Made by a program: the position numbers and the translations under genes
Source: Moritella marina ATCC 15381
GTDB lineage: Bacteria > Pseudomonadota > Gammaproteobacteria > Enterobacterales > Moritellaceae
Reading direction: 5' to 3'
DNA length: 64,000 bases
NCBI RefSeq assembly: GCF_008931805.1
Contig: NZ_CP044399.1
Location: forward strand, 1,426,001 to 1,490,000
The notes under the pieces: generated by a model
Told to the model about the DNA's origin: nothing
What the model saw: only the letters and a program-made list of their open reading frames with translations
Databases searched by the model: none
In this document: one piece after another, positions 39,363 to 48,115 of the stretch
Position numbering within the stretch: the stretch's first letter is position 1
Layout of the letters: each line of letters opens with the position of its first letter

Positions 39363-40397
39363 TTACATGTTTTGTGCTTTTAGTTTTTCGAAGTAACGTT
39401 CATATATGATGTTCGCTTCACCGACATCTGAATGGAACTCACCGTTAGCAATGGTTTCAGCATCTGGGAATACTATTTTGTTGTCAGTAAACGACTTCGG
39501 TAGAAGCTTTTTAGCAGCACGGTTAGGTGTTGGATAACCAATTTCTAATGCGACTTCAGCTGCAACTTCTGGACGTAATAAGAAGTCGATGAGCTTATGT
39601 ACAGCATCCACATTTTTAGCGTTTTTAGGAATAGCTAAGCTGTCCATCCAGAACACGGCGCCTTCTTTAGGGTATACCATCGTAATGTCGCTATCTTCTT
39701 GCTGCGCCATATAGGTACTGCCGTTCCAGATCATGCCAAACTCTACTTCACCGGCAATATAAGGGTTAGCTGGCGTGTCAGAGTTAAATACCAGCACGTT
39801 AGGCATTAACTTCTTTAGTAACTCATACGCTTGAGCTAATTCAGCAGGATCTTGTGTATTCGCCGAGTGACCTTGGATCTTTAATGCCATGTGGAAGATC
39901 TCACGTGCATCATCTGTTAATAATAACTGACCTTCCCATTTTGGATCCCATAAATCAGTCCAGCTGGTGATAGATGCCAGTTCAATATCTGCTGTGTTCA
40001 CACCCATACCGGTAGCGCCCCAGATATATGGAATGCTATAACGGTTACCTAAATCATATTCTTTGTTCAATAAAGCAGGGTCTAAGTTTGCGTAGTTCGA
40101 TAATTTCTTATGATCAATTTCTTGAAGCATGCCTTCTTTTGTCATTTTACTGATGAAGTAAGTTGAAGGTACAACCAAGTCATAACCATTTTTATCGTAT
40201 GTCTTTAATTTAGCATACATAGATTCATTCGATTCGTAAGTTGAATATACAACTTTAATCCCAGTTTCTTCAGTGAATCGAGATAATAGACCCGGAGGGA
40301 TATATTCAGACCAATTATAAAAATTGATAGTTGTCGCGTAAGCAGAGCTACTAAAAAGTAGGGCAGCTGCAAAGCATTTTACTGTTGTTTTAAACAT
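39363..40397 (-). CDS. potD: Spermidine/putrescine-binding periplasmic protein PotD
   Basis: Substrate-binding protein of the polyamine ABC importer (344 aa). Signal peptide ending at SSAYA; mature start TTINFYNWSEYIPPGLLSRF and ESNESMYAKL, YDLVVPSTYFISKM are PotD/PotF hallmarks. It lies 69 nt after potC, last of potABCD. Spermidine versus putrescine preference cannot be read with certainty. Confidence 0.93.
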   Translation of the reverse strand: MFKTTVKCFAAALLFSSSAYATTINFYNWSEYIPPGLLSRFTEETGIKVVYSTYESNESMYAKLKTYDKNGYDLVVPSTYFISKMTKEGMLQEIDHKKLSNYANLDPALLNKEYDLGNRYSIPYIWGATGMGVNTADIELASITSWTDLWDPKWEGQLLLTDDAREIFHMALKIQGHSANTQDPAELAQAYELLKKLMPNVLVFNSDTPANPYIAGEVEFGMIWNGSTYMAQQEDSDITMVYPKEGAVFWMDSLAIPKNAKNVDAVHKLIDFLLRPEVAAEVALEIGYPTPNRAAKKLLPKSFTDNKIVFPDAETIANGEFHSDVGEANIIYERYFEKLKAQNM

Positions 40398-40466
40398 GTT
40401 TATTTTTCTTCTTTTTTAAGTGTAAAAATCGCAGTACGGGACTGCATAATCAATGATAGAGAGTGA

Positions 40467-41243
40467 TTAAACAGTCTTATCATTTTTATTAATAAGGGCC
40501 GCTGTAATGACGAATGATATCGATATAACGATCATCATTGTTGCCAATGCATTAACCTCTGGCGATACGCCGACTTTCACCATGGAATAAATCTTCAATG
40601 GTAATACTTCAAAGCTTGGCCCTGTCACAAACGAGCTCACAATGACATCATCAAGTGATAAGGTAAATGACAATAACCAACTGGAAATAATAGCGGGTTT
40701 AGCTATCGGTAAAATAATACGTTTAAAGATCGTGCCTTCACTTGCGCCTAAATCCTTACCGGCCTCTAATATCGAGTTATCGAAATTACTGAGTCGGCTA
40801 TAAACCGTGATCACGACAAACGGAATACAAAAGGTAATGTGCGCGATAAGCAGCGTAACAAAACCAAGATCTAAACCAAGTATGATAAATAAGGATAATA
40901 ATGAAATTGCCATCACAATATCCGGTGACATCATCACTACAAAGAGTAGCCCAGATATAAACCTTTTACCTTTAAACTTATGTTTAAACAAAGCGACAGC
41001 ACCAAGTGTACCAATCACGACAGCAATTGATGATGCAAGCACCGCGATCGTAATCGAATTGAATGCAGCTTCAAGCAAGGTGTCATTATCCCACAACAAT
41101 TCATACCATTTAATGGTGAAACCGTTCCATTTTAGCCCATATTTAGATGCGTTAAATGAATTACCAATTAATATAAAAATAGGTGTATATAAATAAACAT
41201 ACACGAATAACAACAATACTTTAGATATATGACGTTTAAGCAT
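40467..41243 (-). CDS. potC: Spermidine/putrescine ABC transporter permease PotC
   Basis: Inner-membrane permease (258 aa, six predicted spans). The permease EAA loop is visible as LEAGKDLGASEGTIFKRIILP. TLSLDDVIVSSFVTGP is the usual PotC segment. Its start overlaps potB by 8 nt. Confidence 0.94.
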   Translation of the reverse strand: MLKRHISKVLLLFVYVYLYTPIFILIGNSFNASKYGLKWNGFTIKWYELLWDNDTLLEAAFNSITIAVLASSIAVVIGTLGAVALFKHKFKGKRFISGLLFVVMMSPDIVMAISLLSLFIILGLDLGFVTLLIAHITFCIPFVVITVYSRLSNFDNSILEAGKDLGASEGTIFKRIILPIAKPAIISSWLLSFTLSLDDVIVSSFVTGPSFEVLPLKIYSMVKVGVSPEVNALATMMIVISISFVITAALINKNDKTV

Positions 41244-42093
41244 CGCTACCTCTGTTTTTAATCGATTGACCTACCTTGTAATAGAAGAACAGCAATGCAG
41301 CCATAAACACAGTTAATGTAATGCTCGCTGCAGAACCAAATGGCCAATCACGAATATTTAAAAATTGTGTTTTAATGGTATTACCAATCAGCAAGTTTTT
41401 CGCTCCCCCCACAAGATCAGCAATGTAAAACATGCCCATGGCCGGTAAAAACACTAATAACATACCTGCGATGATGCCAGGTAAGGTTAACGGTAATTCA
41501 ACTTTTAAAAAGGTCATCAACTTTGAGGCACCAAGATCTTTAGCTGCTTCAATTAAGCTTTTATCAATTTTTTCAATACTCGAATACAAAGGTAAAATCA
41601 TAAATGGCAGTAGTATATAGACTAAAGCAAAAATAACGGCGAACTCCGTGTACATAAGCTTTAATGGCTTATCGATAATATTTAAGTTAAGTAGTAGTGC
41701 ATTGAGTAGGCCTTTTTTAGCCAGTAGTATTTTAATACCGTATGTTCTGATTAATGAATTAGTCCAAAATGGGACAATAACCAGAAATAACAATATAGGT
41801 CTTATCTTTTTAGGTAATTGCGTGATCGTATAGGCAAATGGATAGCCGATAATTAAACAAATAAAGGTCGCAATACTCGCCATATAGACAGAGTGACTTA
41901 ATACCTTAAAATACAGCGGATCAAATAATCGTACGTAGTTGTCTAATGTAAAAGTGAGGCTAATTAAATCTGCATCATCACGCGTTAAAAAACTAGTGAC
42001 GATAATCATTAAATTAGGCACAAGAACAAATACACTTAACCAGACTAACAATAGGCCGATTGAGAAGCGCTTAAACAGCGACGAATTAATCAT
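41236..42093 (-). CDS. potB: Spermidine/putrescine ABC transporter permease PotB
   Basis: Inner-membrane permease partner of PotC (285 aa). EAA loop [27 protein letters not shown]. Conserved [15 protein letters not shown]. The start overlaps potA by 8 nt and the end overlaps potC by 8 nt, indicating translational coupling. Confidence 0.94.
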   Translation of the reverse strand: MINSSLFKRFSIGLLLVWLSVFVLVPNLMIIVTSFLTRDDADLISLTFTLDNYVRLFDPLYFKVLSHSVYMASIATFICLIIGYPFAYTITQLPKKIRPILLFLVIVPFWTNSLIRTYGIKILLAKKGLLNALLLNLNIIDKPLKLMYTEFAVIFALVYILLPFMILPLYSSIEKIDKSLIEAAKDLGASKLMTFLKVELPLTLPGIIAGMLLVFLPAMGMFYIADLVGGAKNLLIGNTIKTQFLNIRDWPFGSAASITLTVFMAALLFFYYKVGQSIKNRGSDA

Positions 42094-43192
42094 TTTTTAA
42101 GATAACCTCCCAGCTTTCAACCCAGGACACAGCCACTTTTTGACCTAAACTATGGTCAAAGTCAGGATCATCTTCATCGAAAAATTCACTGATTTGTACT
42201 CTTTCGCCTGAATCTAAGCGAATCACTGAATCCAGCGTCATGCCCTTATAATTACGCTCAACAATATGGCCGGTAATTTGTGCTGATGTTGCCTGATCGT
42301 CAATTTCTTTGATTCTGAGATCTTCTGGTCGTAGTAATATATTCACCGATTGGTTAGCTGTTAATGCTTGGCTAGTTGAAATGGTATATAGACAGCCGTG
42401 TACATTCGCTAAATACTGATCAGATCCGGTTTGTGATTGAATGACAGCCGGGAAAATATTGATCTCACCAATAAATTTAGCCACAAATAAGTTTATGGGC
42501 GTCTCATAAATCTCGCGTGGTGTACCTATCTGTTCTACATTACCGTTATTCATTACAATGATACGATCTGACATGGTCAATGCTTCTTCTTGATCGTGTG
42601 TGACGAATATGAAGGTAATATTAAGCTTACGCTGCAGCATTTTAAGCTCGTTCTGCATCTCTTTACGTAACTTATAATCTAGCGCACTGAGTGATTCATC
42701 CAATAGTAATACTTTTGGCTGGTTCACGACTGCACGTGCGATTGCAACGCGTTGTTGCTGGCCACCTGATAGTTGTGATGGTTTCCGATCGCTAAACTCA
42801 GTTAACTTCACAATAGTGAGAATTTCATCTACGCGCTTGTTGATTTCGAGTGTAGATACCTTTTTCATACGTAAGCCAAAAGCAATATTTTCAAACACTG
42901 TCATGTGTGGAAATAGTGCATATCCTTGAAATACAGTGTTGGTATTACGTTTTTCAGCATCGAGATTGGTGATACATTTATCTTCGAGATATACGTCACC
43001 ACTATCAAGCGTTTCTAATCCAGCAAGCACACGCAAAACAGTCGTTTTACCACAACCTGAAGGTCCTAAAATGGTGACAAATTCACCATCATATATATCT
43101 AATGTTAAATCATTAATAATAAGTTTGTTATCAAATGACTTTTTTGCGTTAGCAAGTCTAATGATTGAGTTAGTATTTTTATTAAGCATCAA
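42086..43192 (-). CDS. potA: Spermidine/putrescine ABC transporter ATPase PotA
   Basis: ATPase of the polyamine importer (368 aa). Walker [10 protein letters not shown], signature [14 protein letters not shown], Walker [12 protein letters not shown], switch His in VTHDQEEAL, and a C-terminal TOBE-type regulatory domain (about aa 265-368). First gene of the operon. Confidence 0.95.
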   Translation of the reverse strand: MMLNKNTNSIIRLANAKKSFDNKLIINDLTLDIYDGEFVTILGPSGCGKTTVLRVLAGLETLDSGDVYLEDKCITNLDAEKRNTNTVFQGYALFPHMTVFENIAFGLRMKKVSTLEINKRVDEILTIVKLTEFSDRKPSQLSGGQQQRVAIARAVVNQPKVLLLDESLSALDYKLRKEMQNELKMLQRKLNITFIFVTHDQEEALTMSDRIIVMNNGNVEQIGTPREIYETPINLFVAKFIGEINIFPAVIQSQTGSDQYLANVHGCLYTISTSQALTANQSVNILLRPEDLRIKEIDDQATSAQITGHIVERNYKGMTLDSVIRLDSGERVQISEFFDEDDPDFDHSLGQKVAVSWVESWEVILKND

Positions 43193-43454
43193 TAAACCTA
43201 AATGATAAGAGATTCATCTCATTGAGTAAGATGAACAATTTGCGTGAATTCTAATGCTATAACTCACAAAAATGAAGTATAAATTTGCACATTAATCAAA
43301 ATAATGGATCTAAAACATATCCAGGTCATTTTTAAAACTTGAAAAGCAATAAAGTCGGAATATGTGCTCTAATTTATGACGTATATTAGGTATACTCAGC
43401 GAGATATAAATTTTGGTTTTAGTTAGCCGTTTAGTTTTAATTAAGGATCCGTTC
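43193..43454. other. Divergent intergenic region potA / DUF2987 gene
   Basis: 262 bp, AT-rich. An AAGGAT ribosome site precedes the DUF2987 ATG. I see no clear operator. Confidence 0.45.
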
Positions 43455-44102
43455 ATGTTCAATAACCATTTCATTAAAGTGGTGCTTCTTTCAAGTCTAC
43501 TTGTCCCTTCTCTAAGCGCCCAAGAATTAGTCGTTGGTTATGATGGCTTTTATAACAGAATAAAAAGCAGTAAAAAAGAACAGTACGATAATACAAAAAT
43601 GGGTGTTTTTCTTAATAATAGTCAGACAGGTAAGCATTGCCAGATTGAAAATGCATTTATTAATTTTGAAGGTGCTATTACTGATGTTGAAATTGGTAAA
43701 GATTCAGAGCTACTCTTACCTTTTAATAAGCAATTGCGTGATGATAAAGCTAAATTACATGTGAATGTTACCGACATAGCATCTTGTGATCTCGCATTAC
43801 AAATTATGGCATCTGAAAACAACAGTACAGAATATTCATCATTAGCACTTGTTAAGCAAATTGAAGAGTTTGATTTGTTCTTAGGGAATATGGCTGGTTA
43901 TTTCGGCAGAATGAATTTACCTACGACTATCGGTGTTCAGTTTATTTTTGATGAGTCCGTTGAAGCTTATACTATGAGCGGTGATCTATTTAAAAGTGGA
44001 GAGCAAATTTCTTTATCACAAGATGAAATCATTCGCGATAAAATTGCAGGTATAAAATTCAGCAAGCAACCACTTAGAATTATACCGTTAACTGAAATCT
44101 AA
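43455..44102 (+). CDS. DUF2987-type secreted protein
   Basis: A predicted periplasmic or surface protein of 215 aa. Signal peptide FNNHFIKVVLLSSLLVPSLSAQE, then a region with two cysteines (HCQIENAF and SCDLAL) that could form a disulfide. I recognise it as DUF2987-like (LVVGYDGFYNRIK...); function unknown. The ATG at 43455 has AAGGAT about 7 nt upstream; an earlier in-frame GTG (43413) is less likely. Single gene with its own terminator. Confidence 0.7.
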   Translation: MFNNHFIKVVLLSSLLVPSLSAQELVVGYDGFYNRIKSSKKEQYDNTKMGVFLNNSQTGKHCQIENAFINFEGAITDVEIGKDSELLLPFNKQLRDDKAKLHVNVTDIASCDLALQIMASENNSTEYSSLALVKQIEEFDLFLGNMAGYFGRMNLPTTIGVQFIFDESVEAYTMSGDLFKSGEQISLSQDEIIRDKIAGIKFSKQPLRIIPLTEI

Positions 44103-44146
44103 CCTCGGTTTCAAATGAATTTAGCACTGCGCTTAAAAAATGGTAC

Positions 44147-44180
44147 AAAAAAAAGCACTGCGTTAGGGCAGTGCTTTTTT
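44147..44180. terminator. Bidirectional terminator between the DUF2987 gene and ttcA
   Basis: GCACTGC / GCAGTGC stem with a 6-nt loop, flanked by A8 and T6. Confidence 0.88.
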
Positions 44181-44244
44181 ATATCGGTCATTTACGCTAG
44201 GTATGGGGATTAACGACAGACCTTATTATCATTCAACCTTGGCA

Positions 44245-45174
44245 TTATAATTCGACGATAGTAACCATTTCATTCGGATCGAAACTTTCAACACCAGAAT
44301 TAGATTGTTCAGTCGGTACCATTTCAATTTCATTATCGAACGCAGTATCAAATTCAGTCAGTTCGTCCGCACGTTCAAGATCCATATTCACAAAATCAAA
44401 TGCGTTGGTATCTGCAAGGTGACTTGGCACGATATTACGGATTGCGTTGAAGCAATTGTTTACACGGCCTGGATTTGTTTCATCCCATTGTGAAAGCATT
44501 GCTTTAACAGCTTGGCGTTGTAGATTCTCTTGTGAACCACAAAGGTTACAAGGGATGATCGGGAATGCTTTAAACGCTGAGTAAGCTTTAATATCTTTTT
44601 CACGACAGTAGGCTAATGGGCGAATAACAATGTTGCGCTTATCATCAGAGATAAGTTTAGGTGGCATTGTTTTCATTTTCGCGCCATGGAACATATTCAA
44701 GAATAATGTTTCAACGATATCGTCAGCGTGATGGCCGAGTGCAAGTTTTGTTGCGCCAAGATCTACGGCTGCATTATACAGAATACCACGGCGTAAACGT
44801 GAACATAAGCTACACGTTGTTTTGCCTTCAGGGATTTTTTCTTTAACGATACTATATGTATCTTTTTGCACTATCTTATATTCAATACCTAGATTTTCAA
44901 GGTAGTTAGGCAGGATGTCTTCAGGGAAACCTGGCTGTTTTTGATCTAAGTTAACCGCAATAATATCAAAAGTGATAGGTGCTGCTGCTTGTAACTGAAG
45001 CAGAATATCGAGCATTGTAAAACTGTCTGCGCCACCGGACAAACAAACCATAACTCTGTCACCATCTTCAATCATATTATAATCAATGATTGCTTTACCT
45101 GTTTCGTGGCGCAGCTTTTTTTGCAGTTTAGCAAATTGCTTTTTTTCTAAAGCGGTAAAATTTTCAGGTTTCAT
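44245..45174 (-). CDS. ttcA: tRNA 2-thiocytidine(32) synthetase TtcA
   Basis: ATP- and Fe-S-dependent thiolase of cytidine 32 in tRNA (309 aa). PP-loop SGGADS at aa 46-51, Fe-S cysteines Cys121 and Cys124 ([10 protein letters not shown]) and a third in PCNLCGSQ. The ATG at 45174 ([14 protein letters not shown]) fits the family; the frame stays open to 45225. The C-terminus is an acidic extension. Neighbourhood uspE-fnr is conserved with enterics. Confidence 0.94.
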   Translation of the reverse strand: MKPENFTALEKKQFAKLQKKLRHETGKAIIDYNMIEDGDRVMVCLSGGADSFTMLDILLQLQAAAPITFDIIAVNLDQKQPGFPEDILPNYLENLGIEYKIVQKDTYSIVKEKIPEGKTTCSLCSRLRRGILYNAAVDLGATKLALGHHADDIVETLFLNMFHGAKMKTMPPKLISDDKRNIVIRPLAYCREKDIKAYSAFKAFPIIPCNLCGSQENLQRQAVKAMLSQWDETNPGRVNNCFNAIRNIVPSHLADTNAFDFVNMDLERADELTEFDTAFDNEIEMVPTEQSNSGVESFDPNEMVTIVEL

Positions 45175-45292
45175 TCGGACACTCAGGATTAATATTGCTG
45201 TAAGCTGCGCAGTATACCCAAGCATGCCGGAAAAGCAAGTTCCCGCGCTTGGATGTACAGTGCGACTGAGTATCTAGGTTATTATTTTGTAA

Positions 45293-46204
45293 TCATTTTA
45301 ATGCTAAAAGGTCACAGTTAATTGAGTCAATAACCATTTCAGCGGTGTTGCCAATCAGAAATGCAGAAAACCCATTACGTGTTGGCGCACCTAGAATGAC
45401 GAGCTCAGCATCGACGTCTTGAACAATATCTGCGATCACATCTTCTGGTGCACCTGATTGAATATGGACATTTTCTTTGGTTATATTGAATTTTTCAGCG
45501 TGAGTGTACATTGCTGTTTTATGGTGTTCTTCGATTTCTTGATTGTAAGCGACCGCATCGAAATTGGGAATTTCAATCGAGATGTGTTCGGGGGTACTTG
45601 GATAGGCGTTTGCTAAATGTATATTGGCATTTAACAGTTGTTTTAATTGTAACGCTTCTTGCGTTATACGTTCATTAATTGAATCATCGTCTTGTGTACT
45701 TAAATTAGTGCTTTCTAAAACTTGAATCGCAGCGACAATATTGCCATTGATTGGCCAGTCGTGGTCTTTAACTAACAATACTGGGCATTGGCTTTTACGT
45801 AATAAGTGCCAATCAGTCGGTGTAAACATAACGGCACTGAGCTTGTTATGGTCGTGGGTGCTTTTAACGATTAAATCGTGATTGTTAAGTTTCGCTTCTT
45901 CTAAAATTGATTCGAATGGACGCTTGTGCCAAACCAGCTTTAAATTGATTTTAGCATCTGGGTAATCTTGCTCTAGCTGTTTGGTGAAAGATTTTTGTTC
46001 TTCGACCACGATAGCATCTTGCATAGATTGACGTTCATCACTCGAAAACAATGAGGTAAGTTCATAAGATAGGTCATAAATAACAAGGAGAAGAGAGATT
46101 GAAACGTTGTCTTGTTGAGAAGCTAGATACAAGGCACGAGATAATGCTACCTGCGGTGTATTCACTTGATCTGCAACCACTAGAATATTTTTGTATTTAT
46201 TCAT
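45293..46204 (-). CDS. uspE: Universal stress protein UspE
   Basis: Tandem Usp protein of 303 aa, two domains (about aa 1-150 and 155-303), each with the Usp fold. The second domain has the nucleotide-type loop LGAPTRNGFSAFLIGNTAE. AAGG 6 nt upstream supports the ATG at 46204 over one at 46222. Pairing with fnr, as in E. coli, suggests a link to oxygen-limited growth. Confidence 0.9.
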   Translation of the reverse strand: MNKYKNILVVADQVNTPQVALSRALYLASQQDNVSISLLLVIYDLSYELTSLFSSDERQSMQDAIVVEEQKSFTKQLEQDYPDAKINLKLVWHKRPFESILEEAKLNNHDLIVKSTHDHNKLSAVMFTPTDWHLLRKSQCPVLLVKDHDWPINGNIVAAIQVLESTNLSTQDDDSINERITQEALQLKQLLNANIHLANAYPSTPEHISIEIPNFDAVAYNQEIEEHHKTAMYTHAEKFNITKENVHIQSGAPEDVIADIVQDVDAELVILGAPTRNGFSAFLIGNTAEMVIDSINCDLLALK

Positions 46205-46435
46205 AAGGCACCTTGATAACAAATAGGATATAGATTAAGTATATGTTTATTATATTGATTATACATAACCAATATTGTAACTATATCCCAAATTGTGATA
46301 GATGCCATAAATGTACAGAATTTTTGATAAGCGTGTTGGGCAAAGTACTTTAAATCAATGACTTTAAGTCAATCACGCTTAATATTTCAGTTACTGATAA
46401 CTGCTATCGTTATAACAATTATTTATAGTAATTAC

Positions 46436-47182
46436 CTAAGACTCTTTCTTACCGGCAAGTAAGGCAAGGCTTTCACGATCGATAATACTGATGTATTTAC
46501 CTTTTACCTCAATCATGTCACTGGTTTGAAAGCGACCAAGTAAGCGGCTAATCGTTTCAACAGTCAAGCCTAAATAATTACCGATATCGCCACGAGTCAT
46601 GGTTAAACGGAATTCTTTAGGTGAAAAACCACGTTCAGAAAAACGGACAGAAAGATTATTCAAAAATGCAGCAAGACGCTGTTCAGCATTTTTCTTACTC
46701 AGTAATAGAATCATCTCTTGATCTGCTGCTATTTCGCCACTCATTAACCGCATTACTTGGCGACGTAGCATTGGCATTTTACCAATCAAGTCATCAAGTG
46801 TGTCATACGGTATCTCACAAACCATCGATGTTTCTAATGCTTGTGAAAAACTAGGGTGTATGCCTGAGCTTAATGCATCAAAACCGATCAAGTCACCAGC
46901 TAAATGGAAACCCGTGATCTGTTCATCACCTTGTTCGGTAATCGTGTATGATTTTACTGAGCCAGAACGGATCGCATAAAGTGATTTAACTTTATCGCCA
47001 GCTTTAAATATTTCATCATTCTTTTGAAACGGCTTTTTACGTTCAATAATTTGGTCGAGAGAATCTAGCTCTGAATCATTCAAAGAATATGGTATGCAGA
47101 GTTGGCTAATACTGCAGTTTTGGCAGTGAATTTCACACTTTGAAGCAGCAGTTCGTGTTGGTATCTTTTTATCTAAGGCCAT
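46436..47182 (-). CDS. fnr: Fumarate/nitrate reduction regulator FNR (EtrA)
   Basis: Oxygen-sensing [4Fe-4S] CRP-family regulator (248 aa). Fe-S cysteines are at the E. coli positions: Cys20, Cys23, Cys29 and Cys122; Cys16 is also present. The helix-turn-helix [24 protein letters not shown] keeps the recognition residues (E..SR) that read TTGAT. It lies directly after the cbb3 assembly genes, and a near-consensus FNR box is just upstream of its start, so autoregulation is likely. Confidence 0.96.
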   Translation of the reverse strand: MALDKKIPTRTAASKCEIHCQNCSISQLCIPYSLNDSELDSLDQIIERKKPFQKNDEIFKAGDKVKSLYAIRSGSVKSYTITEQGDEQITGFHLAGDLIGFDALSSGIHPSFSQALETSMVCEIPYDTLDDLIGKMPMLRRQVMRLMSGEIAADQEMILLLSKKNAEQRLAAFLNNLSVRFSERGFSPKEFRLTMTRGDIGNYLGLTVETISRLLGRFQTSDMIEVKGKYISIIDRESLALLAGKKES

Positions 47183-47199
47183 AATTCCAATAAACTCTT

Positions 47200-47213
47200 T
47201 TGATATATGTCAA
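47200..47213 (-). promoter_or_regulatory. FNR-type box upstream of fnr (9/10)
   Basis: TTGATATATGTCAA matches TTGAT-N4-ATCAA except for one base. It lies 17 nt from the fnr start codon, overlapping the likely promoter or leader, which fits negative autoregulation. Confidence 0.55.
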
Positions 47214-47226
47214 TATTGTAGCAAAT

Positions 47227-47913
47227 TTACATACCATAAGCACTTAATTGTACTAACGCTATATAAATAATATGTAAACCGTATAAAACAAGCAATAAAC
47301 CACTAAATCGTTTGAACTTGGTGTTTTGTATTAAGCTGTTGAATTTAGTGGAAAAACTGCCAACCAAAAACATGATTGGAAAGGTTCCCAAGCCAAATGC
47401 GAACATCGTCAATGCCGACGATAATGCAGATCCACTAGACAATGCGAGTGTTAATGCCGAATAAACAAGACCACAGGGTAACCAACCCCATAAAAAACCT
47501 AACGGGAATGCATGATAAGGTGTTTTTAAAGGCAGAAATTGACGCGCTAATGGTTGAATAAAACGCCAGAGCAAACGTCCGATTTTTTCAAGCTGTAAAA
47601 TGGCGGAGTTAAGTTGCGCAATATACAAACCAATTAGAATTAATGTCACTCCAGACACAAAACGCAGTATGACGAGAAAATCGTAACCTGCACCAAAATT
47701 TAAACCAATTTGTGCGGTTAAACCAACAATAGCACCAATTAAAGTATAGCTGCTGATCCGGCCTAGATTATAAAAGAGTGGTGCGAGTGAGTTCGATTGA
47801 GTTGTCTGCTTATTTGCATGAGCTATGGCACCTGAAATACCACCACACATCGCGATACAATGGCCGGCGCCTAATACGCCAATCATGAAGGCGGCTATAA
47901 AACTACTTATCAT
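47227..47913 (-). CDS. DsbD_2/SafE-type membrane protein of the cbb3 assembly cluster
   Basis: A 228-aa polytopic membrane protein with the GAGHCIAMCGGISGA motif at the N-terminus and GFLWGWLPCGLVYSAL in the second half, typical of the 'sulfite exporter TauE/SafE' or DsbD_2 group that often follows ccoS. A role in copper or redox supply for the oxidase is inferred from position; transport activity is not shown by sequence. It overlaps ccoS by 11 nt. Confidence 0.82.
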   Translation of the reverse strand: MISSFIAAFMIGVLGAGHCIAMCGGISGAIAHANKQTTQSNSLAPLFYNLGRISSYTLIGAIVGLTAQIGLNFGAGYDFLVILRFVSGVTLILIGLYIAQLNSAILQLEKIGRLLWRFIQPLARQFLPLKTPYHAFPLGFLWGWLPCGLVYSALTLALSSGSALSSALTMFAFGLGTFPIMFLVGSFSTKFNSLIQNTKFKRFSGLLLVLYGLHIIYIALVQLSAYGM

Positions 47914-48115
47914 GCTTATTACTTTGTGAAGAGCTATCTGAGTTGTTCTGCTTGTTCAGTGGTACTTCGTTGTTACCTTCGTCATCAAATAGAATATTAC
48001 TGCCTTCACGTTCCAAATCTTCGAATTGATCGGATTTAACAGCCCAAAAGAAAATGGCGACAGCAATTGCGACAAAAATCATCGCAATTGGGATTAACAT
48101 AAAAATAATTTCCAT
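47903..48115 (-). CDS. ccoS: cbb3-type cytochrome oxidase assembly protein CcoS
   Basis: A 70-aa single-span membrane protein (span about aa 4-22) followed by FWAVKSDQFEDLEREGSNILFDD, the CcoS/FixS signature. Needed for cofactor insertion in cbb3 oxidase in other bacteria. The start overlaps the ccoI stop by one base. Confidence 0.92.
   Translation of the reverse strand: MEIIFMLIPIAMIFVAIAVAIFFWAVKSDQFEDLEREGSNILFDDEGNNEVPLNKQNNSDSSSQSNKHDK

Noticed and set aside
44124-44161. Duplicated GCACTGCG upstream of the DUF2987 terminator as a regulatory repeat
   Set aside because: The second copy is simply the terminator arm; the first is an isolated 8-mer.
46359-46371. TGACTTTAAGTCA palindrome between fnr and uspE as an FNR box
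   Set aside because: Half-site spacing and bases do not fit TTGAT-N4-ATCAA; short AT-rich palindromes are common by chance.
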